From: Posidonia oceanica
Lineage: Eukaryota > Streptophyta > Magnoliopsida > Alismatales > Posidoniaceae
DNA: 64,000 nucleotides
Assembly (NCBI GenBank): GCA_037176725.1
Contig: JAZBRS010000020.1
Span: 101,574,501-101,638,500 of the forward strand
Reading direction: 5' to 3'
In this document: piece by piece, positions 46,901-57,854 of the stretch
How the letters are laid out: each line of letters starts with the position of its first letter
Position numbering within the stretch: position 1 is the stretch's first letter
Made by a program: the position numbers and the translations under genes
Notes under the pieces: generated by a model
Seen by the model: the letters and a program-made list of their open reading frames with translations, nothing else
Database searches by the model: none
Told to the model about the DNA's origin: nothing

Positions 46901-49631
46901 GCAGGTAAACAGGTCTGTTTTTTATTTTTTTTGTTAACTTAGTATATTTTCCTCACATTGCATTGCCATCATATTAAGTTTCTAATATTACATCTAGGTC
47001 CAACTCAGTTGAAGACTTATTTAATTCTGATTTAAAATCATATTGAATTGCAATTAAAATCTACATTTTTTGCTTATTTGCACTCTCATCCAGCTGCAGT
47101 TCATTTCTTCTAACTGTCTTTTAAATTAAGCCCTGCATGTTTCTTGTATTTCATATTGGTCCTCTGCTGTTGTGGTTTAACTTTATCTCTTTAGATCTAG
47201 TCCAGTAAGTTGCTATATTTGCATATCAGTCCGTTCTTAGTTCAACATAGCTTGCTGCGCTTTACTGTCTGCCCCAACATGTTTTTATTTTTGCAATTGG
47301 GTCCTTTAGTTGTTAAATGCCATCTAAATGCTTGCTGTTATCTTATTAAATTGCTGTTAAGTCCTGATCTTTGCATTATTCGCAACATGGTCCTCTGATC
47401 TGTTATCAAGCATTCTGTTTTCATCCTTCATTTACTGCATTGCATTCTTAGCCCTTGTTTCTTGATTTTGCACATAGGTCCTCTGCATCATGCATAGCAT
47501 GCATTTAGCTCGCATTTTTCTTACAAAAATTGCATTTCAACCCCTGCATGTTTTAAAATTGCATATAGGTCCTTCATTTGATTGCAAAGCTTATTCCAAT
47601 ACATGTTTACCTTATTAGATTGCATTTTAAACCCTGCATCTTGCAAAATTGCATCTGGACCCCCAAGTTTTCAAAAATCTTGCATTTAGACTCCTAATTC
47701 TTCAAGATCTTTGCATTTAGGCCCCCACTTTCTCAAAAATTGCATATAAGTTCTCAATTTTTCTGAAAAATCATCTTTAGGTCTTTTCTTGCATTTTGCA
47801 TGCATTGCACTCACGCATTCTTGCATTTGGCATTCCTTGCACACATTTAAGCATTCTTAGTTCCCATTCACATGGGAGGACCTGTTGTGCACACCCCTAG
47901 GACCTCTTGTACACCTAGATCCATTCTTCTCCCCTGTTCTGGCCCCTCTGCCTTAAGCTGGGATATCTTCAGATCTGGCCATTGGATCTTCTCAACCAAG
48001 CTACCTGGACGACCCCGGCGGAGCGCTCTTCAGCATGGACCAAGCAGATCTCAGATCAGGCTTCAGACTTCCCAGGTAAGTCCTCCTGAACCCCTGCACA
48101 GCATTCATTTGCACACCATTTGTATTGCATGCATCGTTTTCGCTTTCTGTTTCCTCGAACATGTAGAATAGGACTTCCTCTTCTTATCTATCAGCTCTGC
48201 TCCCCTTTTTCGCGTATTCCCAAGTGCTTTGTGTTGTGTTTTCCCTGGATTCACCACTAATTACAACTTTCTTCCCCCTTTTCCACGATCTGATCGCACT
48301 GCGAGCTTTGGGCAGCGTGCGAGAAATATCGTGGGACGGTTTAATGGGAAACAGTTACAAATGGAGGTGATCCTTCCACTTGCTTATTTTCCCCATTGTA
48401 GGTCTTCACACCTACTCTACGTGGCCCTTAAACAGTGTCTGTTCTCACACACACACTGTTTACTTCTCCTTTCGCTTCTCTTGTCCTCTCTCTTTGCATT
48501 TGCATCTGCATGGCTTTGTCGATGTTTTATTCCGCTTTGCTTTTGGCACCGTTTCGCGTGCCCACTTCGTCTTTGGCACCGCCTTGCGTTTCCGCTTTGC
48601 TTTTGGCACTGTTTTGCGTGCCCGCTCCGTCTTTGGCACCGCCTTGCGTGCCCACTTTGCTTTTGGCACCGTTTTACGTGCCCGCTCTGCTTTTGGCATC
48701 GTCTTGCGTGCCCGCTTTGTTTTTGGCACCGTTTCGCGTGCCCGCTCTGTCTTTGGCACCGTCTTGCGTGCCTGCTTTATTTTTGGCACCGTTTCGCGTG
48801 CCCGCTCTGTCTTGGCACCGTTTTGCGTGCCCGCTTTGCTTTTGGCACCGTTTTGCGTGCTGCTTTGTCTTTCTGCATTGTCTTGCGTGCTGGCTTTGTT
48901 TTCCGCACCGTTTTGCATGCCGCTCCGTCTTTTGCGCTGTTTCGTGTGCCGCTCTCGTTTCTTGCGTTGTTTCGCGCGTTTTACGTCGTTTTCTCTTGCA
49001 TGTCGCCTGCATTGCTTGTTTTATAGCCGTTTTGCTTTTCCACTTGCATTTGCATATAGGGCAGTGATGCTTACTGCATGGAGTTCTCACGAGCCAGGTT
49101 TCGTCCGGTTCGGAACACAGACAGCGCTGCTGAGCACTTAGACTGCACGTTTACTTTCCTGCATTGCATCCCACCACTTAGAGCACACCTATGAGCATTC
49201 ATTCAGGCATTCATTAGCATTTAGGCATTCAAATCTGCATTTCCCTGCGTATGCGAGCGTAAGCCTAGAAAGACCGATTCTCGGGCGTGTCGGGGGTGCC
49301 TAACACCTTCCCCGCACGTAACAGGAGTCCTTGCCCGGTCTTTTGGCCTGCAATGACCATATTGCCCTTATCCTAGGCATGAGTCATATCATTTGCATTT
49401 GTTTTCCTTTGCATTGCTTTACTTTGCATTTCTTGCTCGGTTTTGCGTGTTAATTCATGCATTTCCCCCGGTTTTCCTTGTCTCCCGATAATAGACACGG
49501 TGGCGACTCTGAATTGTCTTATCTTCTTCTTTTCTTATCTTTTCTCCTCTGTTTTAAGTATTTTCGAATTGAGCCCTCCTCCTCGGACTTAGCCGCTAAT
49601 AGTAAGCCTGATTCTGATTGGGATTACTACA
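43928..49631 (+). mobile_element. Solo LTR C, Tat/Ogre-type, 5.7 kb
   Basis: It starts TGTTGACACCCCATTTCGAC and ends GGGATTACTACA, flanked by identical GTGCC at 43,923-43,927 and 49,632-49,636; the D sequence is contiguous once it and one GTGCC are removed. Inside: an A/C-rich first kb, a very A-rich stretch (44,810-45,470), a C/T-rich then GC-rich block (45,500-46,900), a strong donor-like CAG-GTAAGT (GT at 48,076), GCAT(T/A)TAGGTCC-type degenerate repeats (46,960-47,860), a 30-bp tandem array (48,535-48,960) and the shared U5 block (49,255-49,370). LTRs of 5-6 kb are known for Ogre. Frames inside (for example 45,828-46,637) are not recognisable. Confidence 0.88.
48535..48960 (+). repeat. 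30-bp tandem repeat array in LTR C
   Basis: About 14 units of the type TTGGCACCGTTTTGCGTGCC plus CGCTTTGCTT. The period of 30 keeps several frames open on both strands, giving decapeptide-periodic frames such as FWHRFACPLC. Confidence 0.9.
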
Positions 49632-50141
49632 GTGCCCCTCTTTGCTCAAGTTTGGATTAGCTGCCAACCTGTCGCCCGGCATCGCATTGCATCCTTTTTA
49701 GCATTTCTTTGCATCCTATCGCATCACATTGCATCACATTTACATCACTTACACCGCATCGCCTTCGTTTGAGCTGTACACCGCTTGGCAAATGGCACCA
49801 CCGCATTTGAGCCGTACACCGCTCAACGCACAGCATCGCATCATCCACATCGCACACGCATGCATCGCGCGCATCCCCACTAGCGGAGTTCAGCGCGATG
49901 AGCATTAGCGTAGGCATAAGCACCAGCATGCCATCAGCATTGCAGGATTAGCATCAGCATTGCATCCTAGCGTTTACATTAGCATTTGCATTGCAACAAC
50001 GAGTCACAACTTTCGGTGTATCCATCGAATACCTGACTTACGCCGACAGCAACACTTGGCTCTCACCAGCGTCAGGTGGGATGTCTTGTCAACCCTGAGC
50101 CACGGTCTTACTACGCTTGACCTCGCTCAAGGAGGGGCATT
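49632..50141 (+). other. Element D 3' UTR, right part, with PPT
   Basis: Begins with the second GTGCC duplication. Contains GCATC/GCATT short repeats (49,680-49,980), then a segment matching A's last 145 bp before the LTR, ending in the PPT CAAGGAGGGGCATT (50,128-50,141). Confidence 0.85.
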
Positions 50142-53100
50142 TGTAGACACCCCATTTTGATCCCTTTGTGTCGGTGGTTTTATCTGGAGGATGTGCTCAG
50201 TCGAAGTGGGACCCAATTGAACCAAAATCCTAGAAATCCCCAATTAAACCCAAACCCACACCTTCAAACAAACCCCACAACCACTCAAGCCCATTATCCT
50301 TTTTTAAAGCCGACAGCCCTCTCCTTCTTCCACCTTCCTTCAGCCCAAGCCCACTAGGCCCACTTTCTCCTGCTGCATTATCCCAATTTCAACCACAGCA
50401 ACCCACACCCATTTTCCCTCCTTCTCCCGATCTCACTGCCACTTCTCACAGCTCACTGCAACCCAAATGTGCACTTCAACTCCAACCTCACTGCAACCTA
50501 ATTCACCACCTCACTGCACCCATGAACTCCTCACTGCCATTTCACCCAACACAACAGCCCCCACCCACATTTCCCTCCTTCTTCAGCACCCAACCCAACC
50601 TCACTGCAACCCAAATGAGCTCACACCAATCACCCAACACTGCAATCCATTTTCCCACCACTGCTTGCCACATTACACCCACGACCTCTGTAGATTCTCA
50701 TCCCAACCAACCACACCTCCTGCCACCACCTCCATCTTGGCCAGTGATTTCGAGTCTCAGATCCCATCCAGTGGCTTGCATGCCTCCGCCCATCCTATAA
50801 AACAGTGTCCACCACCCCCTTCGAGCCTGTAGTTGCTCCCTCCACCCTTAGCTACTTGCCCAGCCCACAACCCACCTCGCCAGCCACCAGCATCCTCTTC
50901 TCTGGCGAGCCTTCAACCCAAGCATCCACTGCGCTCACCACATCCATTCGAACCTCCCCCTCTTAATCCAAAACCAATTCAACAGCTCCTCGGTCACTCA
51001 CAAACATCCCAGCAGCCCGTTCCACGCCCGAGCATCACTAGACGCTCACCGTAGCCCCTGCATCTCCGGTCATCTTCCCCGGTGACCCAACACTTGCAGT
51101 TCACTTCCGCTCTAGCATCAACACCTCTACGCCTCATCCGGACGTCCACCAACAATCCACGAGTGCATCCCAGCACCGTAGAGCCTCCACCGTCGCATCC
51201 AGCAGCACCGTCGCTTGGAGCAACGCCGGCCGCAGACACTCGACGTCGACAGCCACCTCCAGACACGATTTCAGGTAAGAGATACCTCCCTGAATATCGT
51301 AGGAACCTTTTCTTGCTTCCTAGACCTTTTAAATGCATGCATTCTATCTATTTATCCCGATTTCCCCTCGCCGGCATCATCTTCTTCTCCGGCAACGGCA
51401 TCGCCGGTAGAAACGACCATCCGCCGCGATAGACAGCCTCCATCCCTCCAGGCGACCTTCGGACTTCGAGCAACTCGTCCGAGCTCGGTCCGCACTCCTT
51501 CGTGGCCTCCAGCACTGCCATCGGCTAGAGCGACGACTGTCGCGAACCACCGACGTCGGGGGAACGTCCCGTGCACTGTCACGGCCCAGTGAGGCCTCCC
51601 TCACCCTCAGAATCCCCTCCTCTCACTTCCTAGCCCTTCCTCTTGGCCAGAGGCCCTCTGGTTCACCGCTGCCGTCGTCTCCTCCAGCTCCGGTGACGCT
51701 CGACGCACCTCCGACGACCGACTGCGTCCTCTACCGTGCCTGGGCCCGCCACTTCTCTGCCTGTAGAGCAACGTCGGACCTTCCCCGAGCTTGCCCTGCC
51801 GTCTCCGAGGCCAGAGCACACCTCCAGCGAGCCACTGGTCTCCATCTCCAGCAGACTCCTTGCCAGCCGTTACAGAGTTACTGTGCATTTAAGTTATTTG
51901 AATTTATTTTTCTAAAACTATATTGCATTACCTTTAAGCCCTGCATCTTAGTTTATTTGCATGTAGGTCCAGCATAACTGTTAACTACATAGCATTTTAA
52001 TTGCATTACATTCAGATCTAGCATTTTACTTTTATTGCATGTAGGTCAAGCATTTGCATGCATTGCATTTTTCCAACATTGCAGTTAGGCCCAGTAGTTT
52101 AGCCTTATTGCGTTTAAGTCCAATCTTTAAACTGTTGCATGCATTCTTTTTACTGACATTGCATTTGAGCCCCTGCATTTTGCCATATTGCATCATGGCC
52201 CTTATTGCATTTAGAACTTTGTTGCATTGCATACATGGGCATATTGCATGTTGCCCCCTGCATTTTTCCATACTACATCAATGGGTTTATTTGAGCTTTG
52301 ATCTATCTGGCTTGATCTCTAAATAACGTTTGATCAGACCATTGGATCTTCATGATCTAATCATCTGAATCTTCCTTGTTAAATTATCTTTCATTCAAAT
52401 CTAAGTTTACTCAGATCGAGCATCAGATCATCAAGTTATACTCATTTGAGTCACTGCATATCATTCTGAGATCTTCCATTTATTGTATGTTTGTGGGTTT
52501 TGCTTATCTGGCTTGATCTCTAAATAACGTTTGATCAAACCGTTGGATCTTCATGATCTAATCATCTGAATCTTCCTTGTTGAAATATATTTCATTTAAA
52601 TCTGAGTTTACTCAGATCAGGCATCAGATCATCAAGTTATGCCCATTTGAGTCACTGCATATCATTCTGAGATCTTCCATTCATTGCATGTTTGTGGGTT
52701 TTGCTTATCTGGCTTGATCTCTGAATAACTTTTGATCAAACCGTTGGATCTTCATGATCTAATCATCTGAATCTTCCTTGTTGAATGGGCTTCCATTCAA
52801 ACTTTCGTTTTCTCAGATCAGGCATCAGATCACCATGTCATGCCCATTTGAGTCACTGCATATCATTCATTGCTTTATAACATGCATTGCATACATTGTT
52901 TTCTCGACCTGTTTTCTCGAGCATGTAGATTAGGCTTTACCACCTCTGCCTCGTTTCCCTTTGCTTGCCCCATCCTTGCATTGTATGGTTTTCCGTCGGT
53001 GTTTTGTTTTCCCTTTGCATGTTGTGTCCTTGCATTGCATGGTTTTCCTCTGACGTTTTGTTTCTCGCCTGCATTGCATCTAGGACGATAATGTTTACTA

Positions 53101-53673
53101 TTTGGACTTCTTTAGAACCGTGGTGCGCCCCAGTTTGGATACCAATAGTGTAGCTGAGCACATAGATCACCTATTTTGTTTCCCTCATGCATCATGGCAT
53201 CTTGACCATACATTTAAGCATAGTAAAGCATTCATAGCATGGCATGACATCCCATCGGCCTCAGGCATGCAGTTATTGGCTTGCATTGCCTACATTCCAC
53301 ACATGCGAGCGAGATTAGCCTAGAAAGATCGCTTCTCAGGCGCATGGTGGTGCCTAACACCTTCCCCATGCGTAACAAGAGTCCTTACCCTTTTGCTTGG
53401 CCCGCATTGACTATTTTGTCTGCATCCATTGGCACAAGTCATACATTTAGCATCATATTGCATGCATATCATTGTCTTTCCTCGATTTTCCTCGTCTTCC
53501 GACAATAGACTAGGTGGCGACTCCGTTTTGCTTTATCTTTTTGTTTTCTTGCCATTTTCCGGTGTTTTCGAGTCGAGCATCCTTCCTCAGATTCACCATT
53601 AGCCATGACTCTCTCATCGAGTCAGCGCGCGCGAGCTTTGATAGCGTGTGTCTGCATCGTCGAGATGGTTACA
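50142..53673 (+). repeat. Element D 3' LTR, 3.5 kb
   Basis: It starts TGTAGACACCCCATTTTGAT after the PPT and ends GAGATGGTTACA. Inside: C-rich promoter-proximal sequence, a GC-rich block with donor-like CAG-GTAAGA (GT at 51,275), GCATTTAGGTCC-type repeats (51,940-52,270), three ~201-bp repeats (52,290-52,870), the U5 block (about 53,316-53,420) and a PBS-like TGGCGACTCCG at 53,515-53,525. Its U3 and middle are unlike LTR A, although the U5 end is clearly related. Confidence 0.88.
52290..52870 (+). repeat. Three ~201-bp tandem repeats in LTR D
   Basis: GGCTTGATCTCTAAATAACG recurs with starts near 52,308, 52,509 and 52,710 (the last with one change). The units also share TTGGATCTTCATGATCTAAT and TTTGAGTCACTGCATATCAT. 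The units are well conserved, so the duplication is younger than the other LTR repeats. Confidence 0.92.
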
Positions 53674-53966
53674 CTTGGTTCTTGTTTAGTAGCTGCTTTT
53701 TTCTGTTCAATATGATGGAGAAGTTGGTGACGATATGATCAAAAGGGAATTCCTTTTTATTGAACCAAACATTTGCTTTGGCAAGACATTTCTTGGCTTA
53801 TTTTCAGATTCTGGATGCATGGTTGCCTAGCAGCCATAAAACTGCTCTAGTAGGTTAGGCAACTACATGACAATGTTGATACTTTACTACTAAGTTATTG
53901 CCTTATAAGTATTTTAGAAAGACAAAATTCTCTTATACTATAAAATGCATTTTGATTAATGCCAGT

Positions 53967-55240
53967 TGATGTAAATTTTAATTAACCGCAAGTGCACGGT
54001 ATACTATGTAGTACGTATGCAAAATACGGGTCGATCCCACAAAGAATAATGTTTGAAAACAAAGACTTATTATCAACTATTGAAAGGATGGTTGAGAGAG
54101 ATGATGATTAAGAACTAAAACTAGAAGATGTAATCAAATTAATTAAAACAAACCTAGGGCTTTGAATCCATTTATGTAAAATCCAATATGCATGACTAAA
54201 TCCACTCTTGTCTCTCTTCATGATCTAAATAGTTTACTCAATGGTTCTTATCCTAACAAGCATAACCTATATGCAAAGCACCATAGATTATCAAGTCCTA
54301 ATATAAAATCACACAAAATAAACTGAATCAAATGATATATGATAGATCTGCGATTATATACACAACCCCCAAGTTATTCTTCCCTAAGCATAGACTAAAA
54401 AGATATTATCAATATTAATCTATCAAAGTTAATCGAATAATGAATGATCCATGTCATATACATCCAGTCTACATAATCATAGTATTTAAGCACGAGAAGA
54501 CAAAGAGAAACTTAATCACAACATATGAACATACATAAACTTCATCTAAACCCTAGATCTAAAAACTTAGCCACACATGATTATGCAAAACATCAAAATA
54601 AAAGAGAGGGAAGGAGAAGAGCAAGACATAATTAATATAAAGAAATGAAATTGCATTAATAAAAATACATTGATTACAGAAAATAGGTTGAAAAGCTCTA
54701 CAACAATGGAGGAAGAAAGCTTAAGCCTAATGTGGAAGATTAAGCCTTCCTTAGGGTTTACACAATGGGTCCCTTTTATAGGTTTACAAGACTTGGCCGT
54801 CACAAAAACAAATACGGATACAAATGAGGAAACTGAATTTCAATTACAAGATATTTCCAAGATATTTCTATGATTGCCAAAGACTGAGTCAACATAATCT
54901 TTTCTGGGCGCTTGGTAGGCGCCAGTTGTGCACTTGGGCGCCTCCTAGGCGCTAGCCTGGCCTGAGTTGGCTCCAACTTTGTTGCTTCTGTTATCTTATC
55001 TTACTTCTCATGTTCACACATGTGGAAAAGATATATTTAATATCTTGCATGGATTTCCATTTCTTTTATCCTTAGATTTGCATTTCTTTTTGTCTTTTAT
55101 CATTTTTCCTCCTTCTTTTCCTCTTTTCTCTTCAGGTCCACAGTTCTTGCACAAATTGCACAAAATACCTCGAGTAATATTATTTATGAACAAAAGTGAT
55201 AAATATAGGCATAAAATATGTAAGAATAATGTGCTAATTA
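53967..55240 (-). repeat. Athila-like 3' LTR
   Basis: On the minus strand it starts TAATTAGCAC, where the 5' LTR has TGATTAGTAC, so the terminal TG has become TA, and ends TTTACATCA. Paired GGCGC modules lie at 54,906-54,957. Confidence 0.92.
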
Positions 55241-55255
55241 AATACCCCCATACCT

Positions 55256-56672
55256 ACCTTTTGCTAGTCCTCGAGCAAAACTGACTCAAACAAAAGAAAG
55301 AACAAATAGAGAAAGAAAATCTTAACTCACTTTTGCAGGAATCGTGATTGCATTTAGCACGTGCAACAAGCCTTTAAACTCCTAGGTTGTCCTAGTGGAC
55401 GAGTAGTGTCTCGTGAGGGTTTGCAGCGGATCTACCCACAAAATCCCAGAAGAAATGGAAAAAATAAAGAAAGATAAAAAAGTTATTTACACTACCACTA
55501 TCCACAATATGTTAACAAGTTAGGAAGCTTCTAAACTACCTTGAGTCTTTACTCTCCAGCTCTACCTCAAGTCAAGATCTCTCTCTCCTCCACATGTCAT
55601 GGAGACTCTTTCCTATCTTTCACATCATCCTTCTTTACATTTGACTCACATGTACCTTGTGTTTGTGAAAATAGTCCTTAATAATGATTTTTAAGTCCAA
55701 CCTGAACACCTTTTCGTCTCATTTGAATAATTTAGAGAACTTTATTCTTGCTTTCTTAGAATTTTTCTTCGCTACCTATTTATCGAGCTTTAGGTCGATG
55801 ATTCCCTAACCAGATGGCTTTAGGACACCAGGTGTTGAGACACCTCTAAGAACTTAATCACTCAAGTAACCAAGGCCACAAAGACAAGATTTTTTTTTCC
55901 ATGCTTTTGTCCTCCAAACACCTTTTTATGTGAATATCCAATGCTTCCTGAGACATGGTTACCCAGTTACTTAGTGATTGTTAGACTTTCAGCAATCTTT
56001 TTTTTTTCTCTTTTTCTCTTTTGATGCTCTAGTGTTTCAGGTCTTCATTTATTCTCCATAGTCAAGGACTAAAGTGTAAGTGCAAGATAAGATACATATG
56101 TGCTTAAGGATAATTCAGATGATGCTATTTTTTAGATTTTGTCTCCACTCTAGGGTTTGAGAGATTCCATTCTATCAGTTTTACCTTTGAACTCCAACTC
56201 AAAGTTACTTATCCACCCCTAGCTAGCTAAATTATTATGGATAATTCCTAATTTGTTTTTGTTTTTATTTTTATATATATATATTTTTTTGTTTTTGTTT
56301 ATTTATATTTTTTTTCTTTATTTTTAGAGCAAAGATACACAAAGGATTCTAACTAAAGAAAATGAAAAGAAAATTTTTGTACATAAAATTCTAACTCTAA
56401 GAAAAAAAAAATTAACTGAAATGTCACACAAAAAAAAATTCTAACTAAAGAAAAATGAAAAAGACGCAAAGAAGACTCCCCCCATACCTAAACCATGCAT
56501 TGTCCTCAATGTATGCTACAATTGATATGATCAATGAAAAACAATTAAAATTAGAACAATGATACCTGATTCACTTCTACTACTAAGAAAAGAAAAGTTA
56601 TGTACAATTTATACATATTCACAATTGAGGTGCATGAAAATCCAAGACCTCATCAATCTCTAGGGCACAATC
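55256..56672 (-). other. Athila-like element, region between gag-like frame and PPT
   Basis: Non-coding, AT-rich, with poly-T and poly-A tracts (56,250-56,470). This is where protease and pol would be expected; no RT, RNase H or integrase motif is present. Confidence 0.7.
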
Positions 56673-57854
56673 TCAATCTGGCCAAGGAGGCGATCGGACT
56701 TTTGCAATTTCTTTTTCGGCCTGTTCAAGCCACCATTGGACTTCTCTCAATCGGACTTCATGAATTTCCCACAGTGCTAAAATTAGATCTGATAAGCCCA
56801 TGTAATTTAATTGAATATGGAATGAGGGCTTGAATTCATAATCGACTAGAGCTGAATGATATGGCTTAACACAAAGCTCTAATGTGCCTATAGTAGATGA
56901 TAATGATGAGGGCTCAGGCATGATAGGCTCTGGAAGAGGGTTATACCACTTGTTGGACTTATGGGTCCTACATTGGGTTAACTCATTGGCTTCTTCAATA
57001 AACATTAATTCATCTTTGAATATCTCCTCAAAACTTTTGTCAAAGTTGTCTAGATCAAATTCAATTTCCTCCTCTATTAGGTCTTCTTTTTCTGAGAAAT
57101 CTTCAATCATGTTAGCCTCGAATGTCTCATCTAGTTGAGGTTCTTTCGCAATAGAATCACTTGAAAGGGAAACCTCTGCAATGAATTGGTCTACCTGGCC
57201 AACTGGTTCTTTAGTGGGCTCATCTACTTGGGCTTGGGTTTCTACTTCAGGCATTATTTGGACAATACAGGATTGATCAAGGGAGTTCCTATGTTGAGCA
57301 AGAAAGTTTCATTCCTCTCTCTCCATTATATCATTGATTAGTTGACCTAACTGCGTTTCTACACGAACTATGGCATGAGTGTTGGCAGTTATGTTGATAG
57401 AGGTCTGTCTATTTGCTTCCACTAGCTCTTCTATCCTCTTTTCTAGACTTGTTGCATAAGTGTTGGCAGTAGAGGTCTGTCTATTTGCTTCCACTAGCTC
57501 TTCTATGCTCTTTTCTAGACTTGTTAACCTAATTTCATCTTCTTGTTGCCAATCTAGAGAAGGAAAGGTTGAGTAGTATTACGGATCTGAATATGGATAA
57601 GATTCAAAGCAATGAGATTGGACTTCATTGAAGCTAGACCCTCCATCATATGATCTTTGGTCCCATAGGAAATCAGGTTGATCCCAATTTAAATTGTAAT
57701 TTGAGGCATAAGGGTCACTTGATTCATTCCAAGGTCTTTGGGCCACATAATTGAATTGTTCAAATCCATAACCAACTTGATTCATTGAATATCCTCCAAC
57801 AAATGAATATCTACTTCTTAGGGTTTAGGATGAGTATTTTAATTCTTCAGTCAT
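56673..57854 (-). pseudogene. Athila-like element gag-related frame
   Basis: A single frame of about 394 codons from ATG 57,854 (MTEELKYSS) to 56,673, broken by TAA near 57,824, TAA near 57,580 and TGA near 57,308. The N-terminal part is rich in Tyr, Asn, Gln and Ser (NWDQPDFLWDQRSYDGGSSF). The middle has a coiled-coil-like SLEKSIEELVEANRQTS segment, duplicated about 25 residues later, then VRVETQLGQLINDI, resembling the Athila Gag C-terminal VETQxGQLxN box. The C-terminal 190 residues are strongly acidic (EDFSEKEDLIEEEIEFDLDN) and end with basic and aromatic residues. Gag relationship is inferred from the GQL box and position. Confidence 0.6.

Larger units (their letters stand above)
42100..53673 (+). 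mobile_element. Element D: Tat-lineage 3' end, split by a solo LTR
   Basis: Two parts, 42,100-43,922 and 49,637-50,141, are the 3' UTR of a relative of element A (similar words at 42,105-42,300 and 49,640-50,141). They are separated by solo LTR C with its GTGCC duplication. D's own 3' LTR (50,142-53,673) follows. No coding part survives: directly left lies the copia fragment. It lacks the DUF7745-like ORF of A. Confidence 0.8.

Noticed and set aside
48229..49141. Three overlapping plus-strand frames (210-265 codons) with decapeptide repeats
   Set aside because: A 30-bp tandem array inside an LTR; all registers are open, so there is no evidence for coding.
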